Source: Erodium maritimum
Lineage: Eukaryota; Streptophyta; Magnoliopsida; Geraniales; Geraniaceae
Direction of reading: 5' to 3'
Assembly: GCA_963921825.1 (NCBI GenBank)
Contig: OY997590.1
Coordinates: forward strand, 35,543,039 to 35,607,038
DNA: 64,000 nucleotides
Positions 11,252 through 22,686 of this stretch are shown one piece after another. The notes beneath the pieces were generated by a model that was not told where the DNA came from, did no database searches, and saw only the letters and a list, made by a program, of their open reading frames with translations. The translations under genes were made by a program, and so were the position numbers. Position 1 is the first letter of the stretch; the number at the start of each line of letters is the position of its first letter.

Positions 11252-11830
11252 AGCAAATTGAAGAAGAAGGAGATCTATGAGAGTGAGGTTTGTTTCAGTG
11301 TCAATGGGTCGGAGCTGAGATTAGGCAGATTTGGAGCGTGTGGGTATTCGAAAGTCGCAACGAGTCACTAACGGTCGGATTTTTTTAAGCTTATATGGCA
11401 ATGCTAATTGGACCTCTCTATTGTTTCGGGCCTACAGATTGGGCCTCTAAGATTATTCAAACTTGATATAGAGTTAAAGCATTTACCATATGGCTGTGAA
11501 AAGCATTTATCCTATTGTGGGCCAACACAAAGCCAACTACGATATAACCTCTTGAAATTAAAACCTGATATACTAAGAGCACCCATAGTCGTGGGCGAGG
11601 AGCAGCTGGCGAGATGATCTCGCCGGCGAGGAGCAGGCGGGGAGCAGGCGAGGTGGAGGCGAGGAGCACGCTGGCGACTTGGGTAGCCGTTAACGACCTC
11701 GCCAGCAGATCTCGCTGGCGAGGAAGACTCTGACCTCCTCAGGTGGCGCGCCGGTCGTTGGCGAGCCACACGCTGACGACACGTGGCCTGGTTCGCTGGC
11801 AGCAATTAATTTTTTTTTTTCACTTTCCCC

Positions 11831-11838
11831 CTATAAAC
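11831..11838 (+). promoter_or_regulatory. TATA box of the first SANT-like gene in the Harbinger element
   Basis: CTATAAAC about 90 bases before the ATG at 11923, followed by a C/T-rich leader. Typical plant core promoter layout. Confidence 0.6.
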
Positions 11839-11922
11839 AAACACCCCAAAACTCATTTTTACACACACTCAATTTCTCTCTTCTACTACACTTCAAAAAG
11901 TCCTATTCAAATTTCTTTCGCT

Positions 11923-12908
11923 ATGTCTTCTTTCGATCTCAACAAGTGGGTTCTCAACTATAGGTCGGTGACGGATGAAACTTTGTCCCAAGAGTTTTTG
12001 GAGCCTTGCTTTTCCCCCAACCCGACTGTCCAATCCTCTCAAATCCTTTCCGAGCCCGCCGAAGACCGTCCGTCCGTCCGTCCGACAAAGGCCAAAGCAA
12101 AGCGTGTCTTATGGACCGACGTGGAGGACTGCAGGTTAGTTCGAGCTTGGATGCACCACTCGTACGACTCAGTGCACGGCAACCAGAAGCATAATTTGAA
12201 GTACTGGGGGTCATCGCTGCGGAAATGGAATCCACTCGGGGCCCGGATGATCCGGTGAGGTCGGGGAAGCAGTGCAAAGACCACTGGCTGGGGACGAATC
12301 AAAAAGTGACGTTCTTCCAAGGGCTATTTGTGAAGAACTACAGGGACCACAGGAGCGGCCGGAACGATGCGGAGATCATGAAGTTGACCGAGGAGCAATA
12401 CATCTCGGCTTGTGGTCATCCATTCACATGGAAACACTGGTGGGATCTTGTGAAAGGAGAACACAAGTGGAATTCTCATTACTTTGTTGTTGACGAGCTC
12501 GTTGTACCGACACCGGTTACGGAGTTCGATGTCGAAGATTCTACCGACTCGGGCAAGCGCCCTCGTGAAGACACGTCGGGCTGTGAGGACAGTCAGCAAA
12601 CGACCGGTGCTAATACGGAGGGTCAACCCAAGTACAAGAGGCCTATGGGCTGCAAGGCTGCAAGGCTCAGAGGTAAGGGCTCAGCATCATCGTCTAAGGA
12701 AGCGGTTGCCGATCGTGTCGAGAGGGCCCATATAGCGGCCAAAGAAGCAAGCCAAGCCAGGACCATTGAGAAGGCTGCGCAGCTAAAGCTGATGGCATAC
12801 CAGCAGTGGGTCGAAGCTGAAAAAACCGACACTTCGGGCATGGACCCCGAGCAGCTACAGGTCCACAAGACGCAGCTTAATATTCTGCGCAATCTGATGG
12901 CCCAGTGA
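11923..12908 (+). pseudogene. PIF/Harbinger ORF1-type SANT/Myb-like protein, one frameshift
   Basis: The frame starts MSSFDLNKWVLNYRS and carries a SANT/trihelix-like module (WTDVEDCRLVRAWMHHS, near residue 65) followed, after a break, by KQCKDHWLGTNQKVTFFQG and a C-terminal helical region. This is the pattern of the DNA-binding ORF1 partner of PIF transposase, often mis-annotated in plants as a glutathione S-transferase T3-like protein. The two halves lie in different frames: a single base appears lost in the G run at 12206-12210, since restoring phase there reads YWG-VIAAEM. Intact length would be about 328 residues. The middle is acidic/basic mixed (KRPREDTSGCED) and the end has a long Ala/Glu/Lys helix. 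Expected role is to bind the element's ends; here it is probably dead. Confidence 0.75.
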
Positions 12909-13148
12909 CTTGTTTTTTTTTCAGCTTACCGTACTTGTTTTTTTTTAGTTGTAATTCAAGATTCCTTTAATGAATGTTTTTTAAGTTTCATGTTTTGGTA
13001 ATTGGTTTACTTTAATGAGTTGTTTGAATTTGGTCAAAGAAGATTTTTTTTTTACATTATGAGGTGTCCATTATTGGGATGTGTGCCATTATTGCCACTA
13101 CCACCACAAAATGACCAAAATGCCCCCTAATGGCCGGCGGTTTTGGCC

Positions 13149-13156
13149 TATAAATA
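13149..13156 (+). promoter_or_regulatory. TATA box of the second SANT-like gene in the Harbinger element
   Basis: TATAAATA about 105 bases before the ATG at 13258, followed by a CT-rich leader (CTTCTCCTCCTTC, TCTCTCTATC). This independent promoter shows that the second frame is its own transcription unit rather than a tail of the first. Confidence 0.65.
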
Positions 13157-13257
13157 CCACCCTTCTCCTCCTTCATTCTTCACACCTCTTCTCCAAATCT
13201 CTCTCTATCTCCCATACTTTTGTTCTTCCATTTTTCCTCCCTTTCTTCGAAGCACCG

Positions 13258-13647
13258 ATGGCCGGCGTAGGCTCATACCCGTGGACCAACGAGGAAGAGA
13301 TGGTGTTGGTCCTATGTTGGCTGCAGGACACCCGGCCGGGCCCAAATCATAGGTACTGGCCGGTAGTCTATGCCAATTTTGTCCACAATGCTCCGGCCAA
13401 TTCCCCGCCGAGAACCCAGAAACAGTGTCGAGACCACTGGTAGGAACTCGCCCGGAGAATCCACCGGTATGAACTGTGCTACCGTGCAGCAGTTCATAAC
13501 GCCCCGCCGGGAAGTTCCGAGACTTACTTTCGCTCTCAAGCAGCCGCTGCCCACTACAGTGCCCATCGCACCCATTTCATGAAGATGGGTATGTGGGAGA
13601 TCGTTCGAGACCATTACAAATTCCTGCAGTACGTTCACGAGCTGTAG
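13258..13647 (+). pseudogene. Second SANT/Myb-like frame in the Harbinger element, one in-frame stop
   Basis: The reading frame MAGVGSYPWTNEEEMVLVLCW contains a SANT-like first helix (W-T-N-E-E-E-M-V-L-V-L-C-W) and TQKQCRDHW, the same third-helix signature as KQCKDHW in the first gene. A TAG follows directly after RDHW at 13441-13443; in-frame sequence then continues as ELARRIHRYELCYRAAVHN to a normal end at 13647, so the TAG is most simply a C-to-T change of CAG. Full length would be 129 residues, much shorter than the first frame, and the two are not close copies. Likely a single-domain DNA-binding protein of the element. No homologue is known to me. Confidence 0.6.
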
Positions 13648-13997
13648 TTCGTGATGGCGTCATACAATTAGATTTCGTTTAATTATGTATTAACTTACCA
13701 TCTGCGTGCTAATTATATGTATAATTATCGTTTAAAGTTTGTTTTAATTATCGTATGTGTGGTATATGTATAATTATAATAAAGTTGTGGGTTTATGTTG
13801 CAATTTTTTTTTCATTTTTTTAATTTCTTTTTCCTCCATCTCGGCGGTTCCTCGCCAGCAACAGTAGCCCACTGTAGACGTCGCTGGCGGTGAGCTGGCG
13901 AGATAATTAAAATATTATATTTCCAGTCATCTTGACGGCGCCATCTCGTCGGCAGCCGGCGAGATGACTGTGGATGCTCTAATAAACTCTCGTAAGC

Positions 13998-15116
13998 GAA
14001 TCATTGAGAAAAAGAGAAAACCTAATTCTCTTTGCGCGCAGCCCCCCTTCTTTTCCATTGCAGCCACCATTGAAGCCTCTTTTTCCACCATTAAAGCCTC
14101 ATGTTTCCGTTATTGAAGCCCCTGCTTCTAAGCTCTCTGTCCAACCTTTGGGTTTCGTCATTACCGTCGTCGTTCATTTGATCGGAGTCGGTTTTCGTCT
14201 CAACTTCGGTCGCTTCTGCACCATGGATCCAGGTCACCAGATTTGCTCCAACGCTACCCAACCGCTCGCGTCAACCTTCCATCCCGACGTCCTCTTCTTA
14301 TCATCGTCAAACGCTTGCCCCATCCGTCTGCAACACCCTCGGCCTGACCTTCAACGAGGGCCACCATGGCGTACCCATCTAATGCCGGGTTGGCATATGA
14401 TCGAGCCTTACCGATATGGAGATCGGTCGATCTCCCCTCCAAATCCGGATGGCGACGAAGTCGACGGACAGACAGGGCTGGGCACGATCGGAGCCCAACT
14501 GGGGGTGGGGGTGGACGTCCTGGGATCCCCTATGTCGCCGCCGCCGATGCTCTGGATTCCTGTTGAAAAAGGGAATCCCGGTAGGGTTCCCAAGCGTATG
14601 GTGTCGCCGCTGGCGTCACCTTTGGACGGAGAGTAGTGGATCCCGTTGGGACCGTCAAAGGGTCAAACATCGGGGATAGAGGTTCATGCAGGACTAGCTG
14701 GAATGCAGTTGGAGGGACTTGACCCTCCGCAGGACGAATGGTAGGACCCGGCGGGGGTGGAATGGTCACATTGGGACCTATATCCACAGATCCGGGGATA
14801 CTACTACCCGGGAGTCTCGGGGAATCCGCACCAAAGGCATTACTTCCTGATTGTTATTCTGTTTTAGGTCGAATAAATCGTTGGCTAGCTAGGTTTTTTA
14901 GGCTTTTTCATTTAATGTCTCGCTGTTTTGAGACATTGGTAAGGAGTTATCTTGAGTTTTTGCCTTCGATGTCAAGAAGGCTACTATTATGGGTCCATGA
15001 GCGTCGGGCCTCCTACGGTCGGCTCGGACATAAATCTGGAACCCGGGGCGGTAACGTCCTATCTTGTTTGATTACATTTGGGTATTAATGCAATTCTCCG
15101 GTTACCTGTTTAAAAA
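13998..15116 (+). mobile_element. Non-autonomous non-LTR retroelement with 14-bp target duplication
   Basis: Flanked by AAACTCTCGTAAGC (13984-13997) and AAACTCTTGTAAGC (15117-15130), one mismatch in 14, and ends in an A run. Long imperfect duplications plus a 3' A tail mark target-primed reverse transcription. The 5' part is a CT/GC-rich leader and a 210-codon open frame at 14004-14636 rich in Pro, Ser and Gly with no recognised domain; the 3' part is non-coding. There is no reverse transcriptase, so it depended on a LINE. Could be an internally deleted LINE or an independent non-autonomous family. Confidence 0.75.
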
Positions 15117-15130
15117 AAACTCTTGTAAGC

Positions 15131-15311
15131 CATATTTTTCTCCTATCTCAACTAGGGTAGTAGGGTTATTGCACTGCATGATGCGCGATGTCAGGTGTAA
15201 TAAACAGACATGAGAGTGATGTTAGTCTTAGTGCCCGTAGTTCAATCCTAAATGTCCAAATGTATATATCATCGTTAGCAATAAAATTAAAGCGGCTTTA
15301 TATTACTTATG
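15131..15311. other. Short unassigned stretch before copia-type LTR
   Basis: No open frame or repeat recognised; separates the non-LTR insertion from the LTR that starts with TGTTGG at 15312. Confidence 0.3.
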
Positions 15312-16905
15312 TGTTGGAGTAATATATCGATGTGTGCTCTGATCTATGCCCACCATGCGAATAGAACCATAGATCGAGATAGATCACACTCGATGGGTCC
15401 CTAGTCAACAAAGCTTCACTTGAAGCGACTAGTATGAAAGATGGCTCTTTATGGCTTATGTTCTGTTAGTCATTGGAATGAGATTCCGGAGTCTGATCAT
15501 AGATATCATGTGGGACATGATATTGGACGACCCGCCCTGAATATGTGCCATAGATTAAGTCATGAACATATTCAGTGTTGTAGCTTGTCATGTATCCTTA
15601 GACCAAGGAGTCTTTGTGATCGCTATGTAGTCAACAACTGAGTTTGACCTGAGCCTAACGTTGTCTGTAACAGGGCTTCCATAACGGCCAGGATTGGCTT
15701 GGGGACGGGCTACATGAGTGACACGAAAGACGGCTAAGGGATTTATCCCTCATACTAAGGTATGAGAAAGATATCGGTTCTCGGCCACTTGATCGAGAGT
15801 GACTGGAAGAATAGCATGGCCATGCACATGATACTGGGTATCATATCTTCAGTCATCTCACATATCAAGGAACGGTGATTGAGAATAATAAGGATGACGG
15901 CTCTATGCCTTATCTCAATCAGGATATCAGAGATAAAAGGATAATGACAGGGACGACGGAAAGGTTAGAATTGACAGGGTCGATTCGTTATGTAGTGTTA
16001 GGCAATACTAAAGTCTCGTTAGTTGCCACTTAAATAGGATCAAGTAAAATGGGATTTTACGTTGATCTATTGACATGTATAAACCTAAGGCACACCGGAG
16101 GATGAAACTCATTGACACATTTATGGAGAATGGCCAAAAGGGAGTTGTCTCGGGACATGACCAAAACTGGGTTTTGGGTCATGTGCCCGTAAGTGAATAG
16201 GACTTTACGGATCGAGACAAGGCTTGGAGTCTTGGGATTGATCGCGTCGGATAATGTTGGACATTTCCGGTATGGAAGGCATGGGGGCGATGAGCGAATC
16301 ACGAGACCTCGTTGGAAATGGCCACGTGCCATGTTCCAAGAGGCCCATGAAAGGCTCATGCAACCAAGGCCCATGGAACTAATTAATCAAGTCTTGATTA
16401 ATTAGTACTAAGTAAGCAAGACAAGGATTAAGGTGTTGGTGATTCACCACCTAACCCAATCTTGTCTTGCCATACTTTGTCCTATTTACACCTTACTTGA
16501 CACCATACTTGTCCCATGCCTTTAGTTGGACAAGTATGGGTTTTGTTATGTTTAAGTCATCTTTTTTCAACATAACAAACACAAGACAAGAATAGGAAAC
16601 ACATTTTCTCTCCCTCTTCCATGGCCATTTCGGGTTTGGCTAGTTTCCACCTCCATGTTTGTGTTCTTGAGTCCTCAAAGAGAAGAACTACGTGGCTTTG
16701 ATTCCCATGTGGATACGTAGGCGTCTTGGAGACTCAAGCCAATCATTCGTTAACCGGTGTTCTTGTTTTGGTAAGAGCTAGTGCTGAATTTTTCTCTTGT
16801 TAATTCATTCTTTGTTAGTTGTTTCATGGTTTTAATTGTCTCTTGGTTTTCATTGATTTTCCGCTGCGAGTTGGTTCATCTCCAACCCTACCTCGAGACC
16901 CAACA
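15312..16905 (+). mobile_element. Ty1/copia-type LTR (about 1.6 kb)
   Basis: Starts TGTTGGAGTAAT and ends GAGACCCAACA, a TGTTGG/CCAACA inverted pair, and is followed after one base by a tRNA initiator-Met primer site. That position fixes it as a 5' LTR on the plus strand. The element is incomplete: no second LTR and no coding region were recognised downstream. Open frames inside the LTR are not genes. Confidence 0.75.
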
Positions 16906-16906
16906 G

Positions 16907-16919
16907 TGGTATCAGAGCC
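16907..16919 (+). other. Primer-binding site, tRNA-Met(i) type
   Basis: TGGTATCAGAGCC, complementary to the 3' end of plant initiator tRNA-Met, the usual priming site of Ty1/copia elements. It lies one base after the LTR end. Confidence 0.85.
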
Positions 16920-17800
16920 GTGCTACCTTCGGGATTCACAAGACGGTGTTCAAAGTTTCGGTTTTGCTTGAAAGTTTCGTTTTTGGCATGTTGTTTTGCT
17001 AAATTGTTTGATAACATGTTTTAAATTATTGTTTATGGATTTAATACATGTAAAATGAATTTTTGAAAATTATTTCAAATCTGGAAATTTTGAAATTTTT
17101 TTGATTTTTCGGGTCTCGGGAGCGGGACTCTCGGGGAGCCGAAACCAGGACCGAACGGGGCTCCGTTGGACGGAGCTAGGCCAAGCATGACCATTGGATG
17201 GTTGATATGCCAAGGCTAAACCGTTTTGTTAGTTATGACGAGTTTGGAACCGTCATGATGAACTCGAAGATCAAATGTTCAAAAGTTTCATTTTTGAACG
17301 GTTTCGATAAACCGAGCATCAAAAAATTTCGAAACTTGGCTATTAATTAAAACCGGAAAATCACATGATGTTTGATAACATTCTTGTTTGATAACACGAT
17401 GTGTGATGTGATGTTGGCATGGTGTACATAATAGCCCCGAGCTCAATTTAATTATTTATCGCTTTTCACGGCCTGCGAGCCGTTAGAGTTAACGTGTAAT
17501 TATTCTTTCAAGGTGTGGTCGTCGAACCACTTGTTTGTAATATTTATTTATTCCCGACCTGCGAGTCGTGTATTAAATTGTAATATTTTACTCAAGGGCG
17601 AAAAGGTCATTTGGTGGCTTTTCGGGTGTTGGCATCGGCTTGGAGTCGGTGGAGCTCAAGAAGCTAGTGGGAGTTAGTTTAGGGGGCTATTATGTGCACA
17701 TTTATCGCTTTATGCTTGGTTTAGTTTATGCATGATTAATTCTATGTGTTTTAGAATTGCATGCTTAACTTTATTTACCGAGCATATCACCTCACATGCA
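16920..17800 (+). mobile_element. Leader region of the copia-type fossil
   Basis: Non-coding sequence directly downstream of the primer site, AT-rich with short GC-rich islands (ACGGCCTGCGAGCCG and CGACCTGCGAGTCG, an imperfect repeat at about 17468 and 17554). It fits an untranslated leader. No gag- or pol-like frame follows, so the element survives only as LTR plus leader. The right limit is a guess. Confidence 0.45.
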
Positions 17801-18830
17801 AAGATAAAATTGGAATTTTAATCCTTGTGTGTGAACCCTTAGAACCGTCATTGCATTGGATGTAGTTGACGGGTTCAAAGGAAGAATTACCGAGATTGTA
17901 CGATAAAAAATTTCTGCTAAATCTCTTCCGACCGCCTTGACCGAGAGCCAGATTGCTCTTCTAGGCCCCGACCAACGCCGCAGAATAACCAAAGGGGGAC
18001 TCGGGACTACTAGAGCCTTAACCTGACACCGGAGATGCACAAAGAAGAAGGATGAGTAGTCCCGAGTTCAGAATCAATACCAATGACCTGAAGAGAGAAG
18101 AATGATCATCGGAGGCTTCCCCGAGACTGATCCTTACTCGCCAACGGCCAATAGGCGATCGGAGAGAGAGTAGTGTTGACCAAACACTACAGTATGACCC
18201 AACCACGCCTGTAACCCCAAATTCGACCCCAACCTTGACAACAGTCGAAGCTGGACAACCACCCTGCCACCGGTCAACACAACGACGACGCCCCCCTCCA
18301 AATCCAGAACAGAGGAAAAGGGAAACAAAGGACTCACATAATCGAGCAGTGAAACGGTGAATCATCACGAGAGAGACGATGAGTACAAGGAGGCACGACC
18401 ACGAACGCGTTGAACCTTCACCAAAGCCAAGAAGGATCGATCGACCTGGAACTGGCGGACCTTCAGACACCAACAGAGCGAAACTGTTCTGAACTCGATC
18501 TCCTTCAACAGTACCCGGAAGCGCCGTTACTGGGGAAGGGAAGACTAGGCCCCGAGGCTACAAAATCCGGCCATGGACGGCTAGATCTGAAACCTCAAAA
18601 ATCATATCTGAGAAACAGTTGAACTAAGCCTCCGAAGTCAGCATAAGAAGGGGGAAGGGAGGGGAAGGAAAAGATGGGAAGGGAAGTCTTCCATCGACGA
18701 CATCGAGATCGAAAGAGATGATTTGAGTGGCCACTGGCTGTAGAAACAAGCTTAGAACTAGGGTTTTGGAGGAGGGGGCAGAGTGTAGAGAGAGAGAGGG
18801 TAATCAACGTACGATTATCTCTATTTATAG
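17801..18830. other. GC-rich unassigned insert-like sequence
   Basis: A GC-rich block between AT-rich flanks. On the minus strand it begins with a CT-repeat-like leader (TCTCTCTCTCTACACTCTGCC) and CCAAAACCCTAG, like the 5' leader of a transcript, and runs to about 17800. This resembles the non-autonomous non-LTR insertions elsewhere in the window, but I found no target duplication or A tail, so it stays unassigned. Open frames here (up to 151 codons, minus) show no domain. Confidence 0.35.
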
Positions 18831-20234
18831 TAACCAATAACTTTTAGTTCACATTCCATTAAAAATGTAAAATATTCAAAATAGTCCTCATTTATCTTTA
18901 TATTTCAAATTTTACCATAAAAATTAAGATTTTTTTTAAAACATATATAAATAAATTTTTATCAAAAATAATTAAAAAAAATCAAACATTTTTTTATTTT
19001 ATAAAAATCAGTTTTATTTCAAAAAACCAGAATTTTTATTTTTTAAAAAAATCAGTTTTTATTTAATAAAAAACTGTTTTATTTAAAAAAAAAATCACTC
19101 CTCCCGAATCTGATATATATTTTATTAAATTAAAACTGATTTAAAAAAAACAGTTTACCTTTTGTGAATGAAAAGTTAACTAAAATTAACGTGTAGATTT
19201 TAAATTAAAAATAAAACTTTAATAGGGTATTATATTATAATACAAGAAAAACAGCTAAAATATTATAGTGAAAATAAAACTTTCACATGTTATATAATAA
19301 AAAAAATTCCACAGATTTAGCCAAAGTACAATCAATACAAATTTAAAATCTCAACTTGCAACTGTTTGAAAATAAAAGATATTTTTGTAATTTTCCCAAA
19401 GAGACAATGATACAAGAAAGTTTGGGTTCCATGAAACATAGATTGCTCCAAGGATGGATAACATTGGAGTTATCGATTCCTTGTCATTGTTGTGTACCTT
19501 TCTCATATTAGTAAAGTTCCAAATTATAAGCATACAATATACATTGGCATGCACTCCAAAAATGATCACTATCCTCCAAATATCCAAAGAGGAATAGGAG
19601 TGAATTCCAAACCCAAAGTATCGGATGTACCGAGATTTGCAATTAACCAGTTTGTTCAAGTTGAAGCCTATACATGTTCATTTTATAGCTACTGCCGGCC
19701 ATTTTTACCATACAAAAAGGCTCTACTTGGATGAGGTATGTTCCTTTATTCGAGTTCACCCATCGAAGCCCACGATGGTGGTGGTGTCGGTCTTCTTTCA
19801 TTGCTAATGCTATATGGTGTTAACTAGTAGAAAGTCCTCCTCCATACTTCCACATTTAAAGTCTATGTTGTGATTTTGCATTGGCAAGTACTGTTAATAT
19901 ACCCTTGTATGTTGTTATTACTAAGGATTAAAGATAATAGGAGATAATTGGTATTTTGTAAGAAATATGGCATGACATGTTAGATTCATTGTTAGCATAA
20001 CTTTGTTCATTGCAAGTCTCAGATTTTGTGTATAACCTGTTCAATCCTAGTCAAGAACATAGGAACTTTTGTCAAGATTCAAGCTCGAGATCTCAGTCGC
20101 AAATTGATTTGCATTTACGTATACTTGTTGATTGATTCTTTTTACATGTAAACTATAACAAAGTTTATCCTTCGTTGGGGTGTGCAGTGTTGTGCACCTT
20201 TTTCTTTATTTGACAACAAGCAAAGGACTCGAGA
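18831..20234. other. AT-rich intergenic region upstream of the invertase
   Basis: 18840-19350 is extremely AT-rich with repeated AAAAATCAGTTTTTATT-like words, resembling the interiors of the Harbinger-like (680-1220) and Mutator-like (50745-50930) elements. 19350-20234 is ordinary AT-rich sequence with short open frames. The invertase promoter and 5' leader must lie in the last few hundred bases; I see no unambiguous TATA box. Confidence 0.4.
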
Positions 20235-22117
20235 ATGTCTGTAGTTACCATGGAGAAGGGAAGTGTAAGAAGTCAGGAGACACTGTTCGAGATCGATGAC
20301 TGTGACATTTTGAGGTTACTGGAGAGACCTAGACCCGTTAACATAGAGAGGAACAGAGAAAGATCGTATGGGGACATGTCTATTACTCACTCGCCGCGCT
20401 ATCTCCACAACCACCACCGCATTATAGATCATTCGGAGTATGTGTGCTCTCCACCTCTGAGGTCCGGCCTCAACACACCCAAGTCTAGTCACTGCGAGTC
20501 ACATCCCATGGTAGCGGACGCGTGGGATTGTCTCAGGCGATCTCTAGTCTACTTCCGTGGACAGCCCGTCGGGACCATCGCTGCTGTTGACCAGTCTGTG
20601 GAAGAAGTTAACTATGATCAAGTCAGTGAGTTGTTTGTTTTACTGACATAAATATATACATTCAGATTCTGATGAGGCGTAGGTTTTTGTGAGAGATTTT
20701 GTGCCAAGTGCATTAGCCTTCCTGATGAATGGAGAGCACGAGATCGTCAAGAACTTTCTGTTGAAAACCGTTCGCCTCCAATCACGCGAGAAGATGGTGG
20801 ATCAGTTCAAGCTCGGGGCGGGAGTGATGCCGGCGAGCTTCAAGGTGCTCCATGACCCTGTCAAGAATGACGACACCGTGGTGGCTGACTTTGGCGAGTG
20901 CGCCATAGGGAGGGTGGCACCGGTGGACTCTGGGTTCTGGTGGATCATATTGCTACGCGCTTATACCAAGTCCACGGGTGACTCTTCCTTGGCCGAGAAG
21001 CCCGAGTGCCAGAGGGGTATGCACCTCATTCTCAATCTCTGCCTCTCTGAAGGCTTTGACACCTTCCCCACCCTCCTCTGCGCCGATGGATGCTCCATGA
21101 TTGATCGTAGAATGGTAACAACATGAGCTTTTAGTCAATTTGGGTTTGTAATATGATATCATTTTGATTCCATGTCAATTTCAGGGTGTTTACGGTTATC
21201 CGATTGAGATCCAAGCCTTGTTCTTCATGGCATTGAGATGCGCCTTGGTTTTACTGAAGCATGACGATGAGGGGAAGGAGTTCACAGAGCGGATAGAGAA
21301 ACGGCTCCACGCGTTGAGCTATCACATGAGGAACTACTTCTGGTTGGACAAGAAGCAGCTGAATGACATCTACAGATACAAAACGGAGGAGTACTCTCAC
21401 ACCGCCGTCAACAAGTTCAATGTGATGCCCGATTCTCTCCCGGACTGGGTCTTCGACTTCATGCCCACTCAAGGAGGTTACTTCATTGGTAATCTCAGTC
21501 CTGCCAGGATGGATTTTCGTTGGTTCTGCTTAGGCAACTGCGTGGCCATCTTGTCGTCTCTGGCCACCCCCGAGCAGGCCTCGGCTGTCATGGATCTGAT
21601 CGAGTCTCGTTGGGACCAGCTAGTAGGGGAGATGCCGTTGAAGATCTGTTATCCCGCTATAGAGAGCCATGAGTGGAGGATTGTCACTGGTTGTGACCCC
21701 AAGAACACTAGGTGGAGTTACCACAATGGAGGGTCTTGGCCTGGTAATTACCAACTTGTTGTTGTTGTTGTTGTTGTGGACCAAGTATGTTACTTAGTAA
21801 GTGCAATGATGTTTTGTGCAGTTCTTATATGGCTCCTAACAGCAGCGTCTATCAAGACTGGACGACCACAGATAGCGAGGAGGGCCATCGATCTAGCGGA
21901 GACCAGAATGTCCAAGGATCACTGGCCAGAGTACTATGATGGGAAGCTTGGTCGGTACGTGGGGAAGCAAGCACGCAAGTACCAGACATGGTCCATTGCT
22001 GGCTACTTGGTGGCCAAGATGATGCTTGAAGACCCATCTCATCTGGGCATGATCTCGCTTGAGGAAGACAAGCTCATGAAACCACTTGTTAAGAGATCTG
22101 CTTCTTGGATTTTTTGA
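20235..22117 (+). CDS. Alkaline/neutral invertase (GH100), cytosolic type
   Basis: Hydrolyses sucrose to glucose and fructose at neutral pH in the cytosol. Four exons join in phase: 20235-20621, 20683-21114, 21185-21743 and 21822-22117, giving 557 residues, the usual length for the non-plastid clade. The N-terminal segment is short and no transit peptide is evident. Strong family blocks are [51 protein letters not shown] (the Asp at residue 211 matches the catalytic acid of the family), [48 protein letters not shown] and [20 protein letters not shown]. The region before MPASFK reads [16 protein letters not shown] where I remember LQGWEKRVDRFKLGEG in relatives, an unusual set of changes. Start chosen as the first ATG of a full-length N-terminus; an upstream non-coding exon is possible. 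Family assignment is firm; the exact paralogue is not. Confidence 0.93.
21756..21777 (+). repeat. GTT microsatellite in invertase intron 3
   Basis: About seven GTT units between the exon-3 donor at 21744 and the exon-4 acceptor at 21821. Short, intronic. Confidence 0.8.
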
Positions 22118-22686
22118 CACACTCCACTTTATATTCTCTCTTTTTCTTGTTTATGTTTTATTTACTACAAAGTTATTATTGCTGGTCAAAGCATGTCACA
22201 TGGTAATAAGTAATAACATTATGTTAATCGTATTACATGTATTGTTTTTTGTGAAAAAAAAAAGGAATGATCTGTTTGGGATATCATATTCAATCAAATG
22301 AAAGAAAGAATTAGATTAGCTAATTAAGTGGTCTAGGCACCAACACCACCAACATCACCGTCCCATATGTTAGTGGTAGTTGACCAGCCCAAGCACAATA
22401 CAACGCTTACCACTACCAAACCAGACCTCTCAATTATCTAACTCACACCAAACACCCAATCTCTTTCTCCCACAACTGCCCCATCCCAATGAAACAAAAC
22501 CAAAACCAAGTATGGTTAAAATTGAAATCTGAAATCCTCCAAAGTCCATACCCATATATTATTGTTACGACTTTAGATTCAGCTGTTGACATCACAGACA
22601 CACACGTACGAGGTCACGAGCTGCTCTGTTTTCTAAAACACGCTGCTTCACAAACCCTCAGTATTTGTGCTATTGTTGTTGTTAGA

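Larger units (their letters stand above)
11577..13979 (+). mobile_element. PIF/Harbinger-like element carrying two SANT/Myb-like genes and no transposase
   Basis: Left end GAGCACCCATAGTC and the inverse of the right end, GAGCATCCACAGTC, match at 12 of 14 positions, and the element is bordered by TAA at 11574-11576 and 13980-13982. Both subterminal regions are packed with GGCGAG/CTCGCC words. Inside are two plus-strand reading units, each preceded by a TATA box and a pyrimidine-rich leader: 11923-12908 and 13258-13647. PIF/Harbinger elements normally carry a Myb-like ORF1 and a DDE transposase; here two Myb-like frames are present and no DDE frame is visible on either strand. It must therefore move, if at all, with a transposase from elsewhere. 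Confidence 0.8.
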
